DNA of 64,000 bases from JAVBLU01 sp031553225 (lineage in GTDB: Bacteria; Bacillota; Clostridia; Christensenellales; UBA1750), in NCBI GenBank assembly GCA_031553225.1, contig JAVBLU010000042.1, forward strand, positions 24,953 to 88,952, written 5' to 3'. The notes beneath the pieces are model-generated. The model was not told the DNA's origin, ran no database searches, and worked only from the letters and a program-made list of their open reading frames with translations. The position numbers and the translations under genes are program-made. This document shows, piece after piece, positions 62,048 through 64,000 of this stretch. Positions within the stretch are counted from its first letter, which is position 1; the number at the start of each line of letters is the position of its first letter.

Positions 62048-63517
62048 ATGGTCGAACGAAACCTGACGATGATGACGGACCTGTATCAGCTGACCATGAT
62101 GCAGGGGTACCATGCGGAGGGCATGTGCGGCCAGCGCGCCGCGTTCGACCTGTTCTTCCGCCGCTCGGCCTCGGGCAGCAGCTACGCCATCGCCGCGGGG
62201 CTGGAGCAGGTGGCGCACTACATACAGAACCTGCACTTTTCCCAGGAGGACATCGCCTACCTGCGCTCGCTGGGCATCTTTCGTGAGGAATTCCTCCTGT
62301 ACCTGCGCACCTTCCGCTTTACGGGCGACATCGACGCCCTGCCCGAGGGCACGCCGGTGTTCCCTCACGAGCCCATTGTGCGGGTCATCGCCCCCATTGC
62401 CGAAGCGCAGCTCATCGAGACGGCCCTGCTGAACATCATCAACCACCAGACCCTGATCGCCACCAAGGCCGACCGCGTTGTGGAGGCCGCTCAGGGCGAC
62501 AACGTGCTGGAGTTTGGCCTTCGCCGCGCCCAGGGACCGGACGCCGGCATCTTCGGCGCGCGCGCGGCGGTCATCGGCGGGTGCTCCGCCACCTCCAACG
62601 TGCTCACGGGGCAGCTGTTCGGCATCCCGGTGCGCGGCACGCACGCGCATTCCTGGGTCATGTCCTTCAAAGACGAGCTGAGCGCATTCCGCGCCTATGC
62701 CGAGGTGTTTCCCAGCGGGTGCCTGCTGCTGGTGGACACGTACGACACGCTCAAGTCCGGCATGCCCAACGCCATCCGGGTGTTTCACGAGCTTGCCGCC
62801 AAGGGCTACCGCCCCACGGGCGTGCGCCTGGACAGCGGCGACCTTGCGTATCTGTCGCGCGAGGCGCGGCGCATGCTGAACGAGGCGGGCTTTACCGACG
62901 CCAAGATCTTTGCTTCCGGCGATCTGGACGAGACGCTCATCTGGGATTTGAAGGCGCAGGGCGCGTGCATAGACGTGTGGGGGGTGGGCACCAAGCTCAT
63001 CACCTCCGAGGACAGCCCGGCTCTGGGCGGCGTGTACAAGCTGGCCGCCGTGGAGCAGGCCGGCGCGTGGACGCCCAGAATCAAGATCTCCGACAACCCC
63101 GGCAAGGTGACCTTGCCGGGCATCAAGCGCGTGCACCGTCTGCTGGATGAGAGCGGCATGGCCGTGGCCGATCTGATCATGCTGGAGGGCGAGCGGATCG
63201 ACGCGAGCCGGCCGCTCACCATCTTTGATCCAAACGATATTTGGAAGAGCATGACCTTGACGAACTACACAAGCCGCGACCTGCTGAAGCCCGTGTTCCG
63301 CGCGGGACAGCTGGTGATGGACATGCCTTCCCTGCCGGACATCTGCGCCTATGCAGGCGCGCAGCGGGCCACGCTGTGGCGACAGTACCGCCGCCTTCGC
63401 AACCCGCACGTGTACAAGGTGGACCTCTCGCCCGCGCTTTTCCGCCTGCGCCACGAACTGCTCACGCGCGGCGGGCCCGCTCCGGTGGTGCCCGAGATGC
63501 AGGGAGGCGCGCAATGA
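62048..63517 (+). CDS. pncB: Nicotinate phosphoribosyltransferase
   Basis: PncB converts nicotinate, PRPP and ATP to nicotinate mononucleotide for NAD salvage. The 489-residue protein has NLTMMTDLYQLTMMQGY at the N terminus and AFDLFFRRSASGSSYAIAAG. GTHAHSWVMSF contains the phospho-accepting His region, and VRLDSGDLAYLSREAR, IFASGDLDE and WGVGTKLITSEDSPALGGVY follow. Length fits the long Firmicute form. Ribosome site TAGGAGGGG. It overlaps the next gene by 4 nt. Confidence 0.95.
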   Translation: MVERNLTMMTDLYQLTMMQGYHAEGMCGQRAAFDLFFRRSASGSSYAIAAGLEQVAHYIQNLHFSQEDIAYLRSLGIFREEFLLYLRTFRFTGDIDALPEGTPVFPHEPIVRVIAPIAEAQLIETALLNIINHQTLIATKADRVVEAAQGDNVLEFGLRRAQGPDAGIFGARAAVIGGCSATSNVLTGQLFGIPVRGTHAHSWVMSFKDELSAFRAYAEVFPSGCLLLVDTYDTLKSGMPNAIRVFHELAAKGYRPTGVRLDSGDLAYLSREARRMLNEAGFTDAKIFASGDLDETLIWDLKAQGACIDVWGVGTKLITSEDSPALGGVYKLAAVEQAGAWTPRIKISDNPGKVTLPGIKRVHRLLDESGMAVADLIMLEGERIDASRPLTIFDPNDIWKSMTLTNYTSRDLLKPVFRAGQLVMDMPSLPDICAYAGAQRATLWRQYRRLRNPHVYKVDLSPALFRLRHELLTRGGPAPVVPEMQGGAQ

Positions 63518-64000
63518 AGACGATTCTGCTGCGCGATATCGACGCCCTGTACACCGGCGAGCGGGAGATCCGCTCGGCCGCGGTGCTCGTGCAGGGCGAG
63601 CGCATCGCCTTTGCCGGGCCCATGAGCGCCCTGCCGCCCGCCGTTGCTGCCGACGAGGTGATCTGTGGCCGGGGCCGGCTGTGCATGCCCGCCCTGTTTA
63701 ACGCGCACACGCACGCCGCCATGACCATGCTGCGCGGCCACGGAAGCGATTTGTCGCTGCAGGACTGGCTGTTTACGGCCGTGTTCCCGGTGGAGGACGC
63801 CATGTCGGCCGAGCAGTTCCGCGCGGGCGCCGAGCTGGCGGTGGCGGAGATGATCCGCACGGGCACGGTGGGCTTTGCGGACATGTACTTTCAGATGGGC
63901 GACGTGGCGCGCGTGGCGCACGAGTGCGGCGTGGGGGCCAATCACTCGCGCGGGCTGGGCGTAGGCCCGCCCGGCGCGGGCGAGCCGGGCCGGCCGGGCC
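63514..64000 (+). CDS. Amidohydrolase, 5' part (SAH/MTA or chlorohydrolase-type deaminase), cut by window end
   Basis: The visible 162 residues begin at ATG 63514, overlapping the pncB stop. They show the amidohydrolase/TRZ-ATZ pattern: an N-terminal beta sandwich with VLVQGERIAFAGP, the first metal-binding motif FNAHTHAAMTMLRGHG, LQDWLFTAVFPVED, and GTVGFADMYFQMGDVA. This group includes S-adenosylhomocysteine/5'-methylthioadenosine deaminases. The gene runs off the window, so the later metal ligands cannot be seen and the substrate is open. Confidence 0.85.
   Translation, partial: MKTILLRDIDALYTGEREIRSAAVLVQGERIAFAGPMSALPPAVAADEVICGRGRLCMPALFNAHTHAAMTMLRGHGSDLSLQDWLFTAVFPVEDAMSAEQFRAGAELAVAEMIRTGTVGFADMYFQMGDVARVAHECGVGANHSRGLGVGPPGAGEPGRPG

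Overview
The window looks like a chromosome segment of a GC-rich, anaerobic, motile member of the Bacillota (class Clostridia). Supporting signs are CtsR/McsA/McsB/ClpC, a T-box leader, a SAM-I riboswitch, CheD and CheV, a rubrerythrin with the rubredoxin domain first ('reverse' type), ferredoxin-dependent IorAB, frequent AGGAGG ribosome sites, and sigma-A promoters close to TTGACA-17-TATAAT. I cannot name the genus. Genes are dense and GC-rich. The one clear compositional break is an AT-richer stretch at about 29.0-30.6 kb beside a tRNA-Ser.

Layout. 0-5.4 kb: chemotaxis operon cheD-cheY-cheA-(EAL/HDOD)-cheV. 5.5-9.1 kb: intracellular GH29 fucosidase, reverse rubrerythrin, and on the minus strand an ECF S component behind a structured leader, a DUF3842 protein and a small membrane protein. 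9.1-15.1 kb: oppABCDF peptide importer (minus). 15.2-18.9 kb: metK behind a complete SAM-I riboswitch, then recD2. 19.0-21.9 kb: two nucleobase permeases. 22.1-26.6 kb: a membrane hybrid histidine kinase and a convergent chemoreceptor. 26.8-28.9 kb: HxlR regulator divergent from a PPOX-fold/radical SAM gene pair. 28.9-30.7 kb: AT-richer island with an autoregulated-looking MerR gene, then tRNA-Ser(GGA). 30.8-34.7 kb: GH140-like hydrolase, cysteine T-box, cysE-cysS. 35.1-36.7 kb: a sigma factor with an unusually long C-terminal extension, flanked by inverted repeats. 36.9-41.5 kb: ctsR-mcsA-mcsB and clpC (minus). 41.7-45.3 kb: heterodimeric ABC exporter. 45.6-50.3 kb: polyamine importer potABCD with its XRE-cupin regulator (minus). 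50.4-56.0 kb: paaK-iorAB-paaK-ACT, an aryl-acid/2-oxoacid module. 56.0-64.0 kb: alr, a 5-formyl-THF cyclo-ligase, membrane and metallo-beta-lactamase proteins, a MarR regulator, lgt, a LiaF-like protein, pncB, and the start of an amidohydrolase.

How the parts fit. The chemotaxis genes and the chemoreceptor serve motility. Opp, Pot, nucleobase and ECF importers scavenge peptides, polyamines, purines/pyrimidines and a vitamin-like solute. Sulfur metabolism is controlled at RNA level twice, by SAM (metK) and by uncharged tRNA-Cys (cysE-cysS). The paaK/iorAB cluster can link aryl acids to aryl-pyruvates. The least explained items are the extended sigma factor, the leader RNA before the ECF S component, the PPOX/radical SAM pair, an orphan terminator in the ctsR/exporter gap, and an intergenic repeat present in two diverged copies. 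I found no CRISPR array, rRNA, prophage, intact insertion sequence or obvious new defence system.
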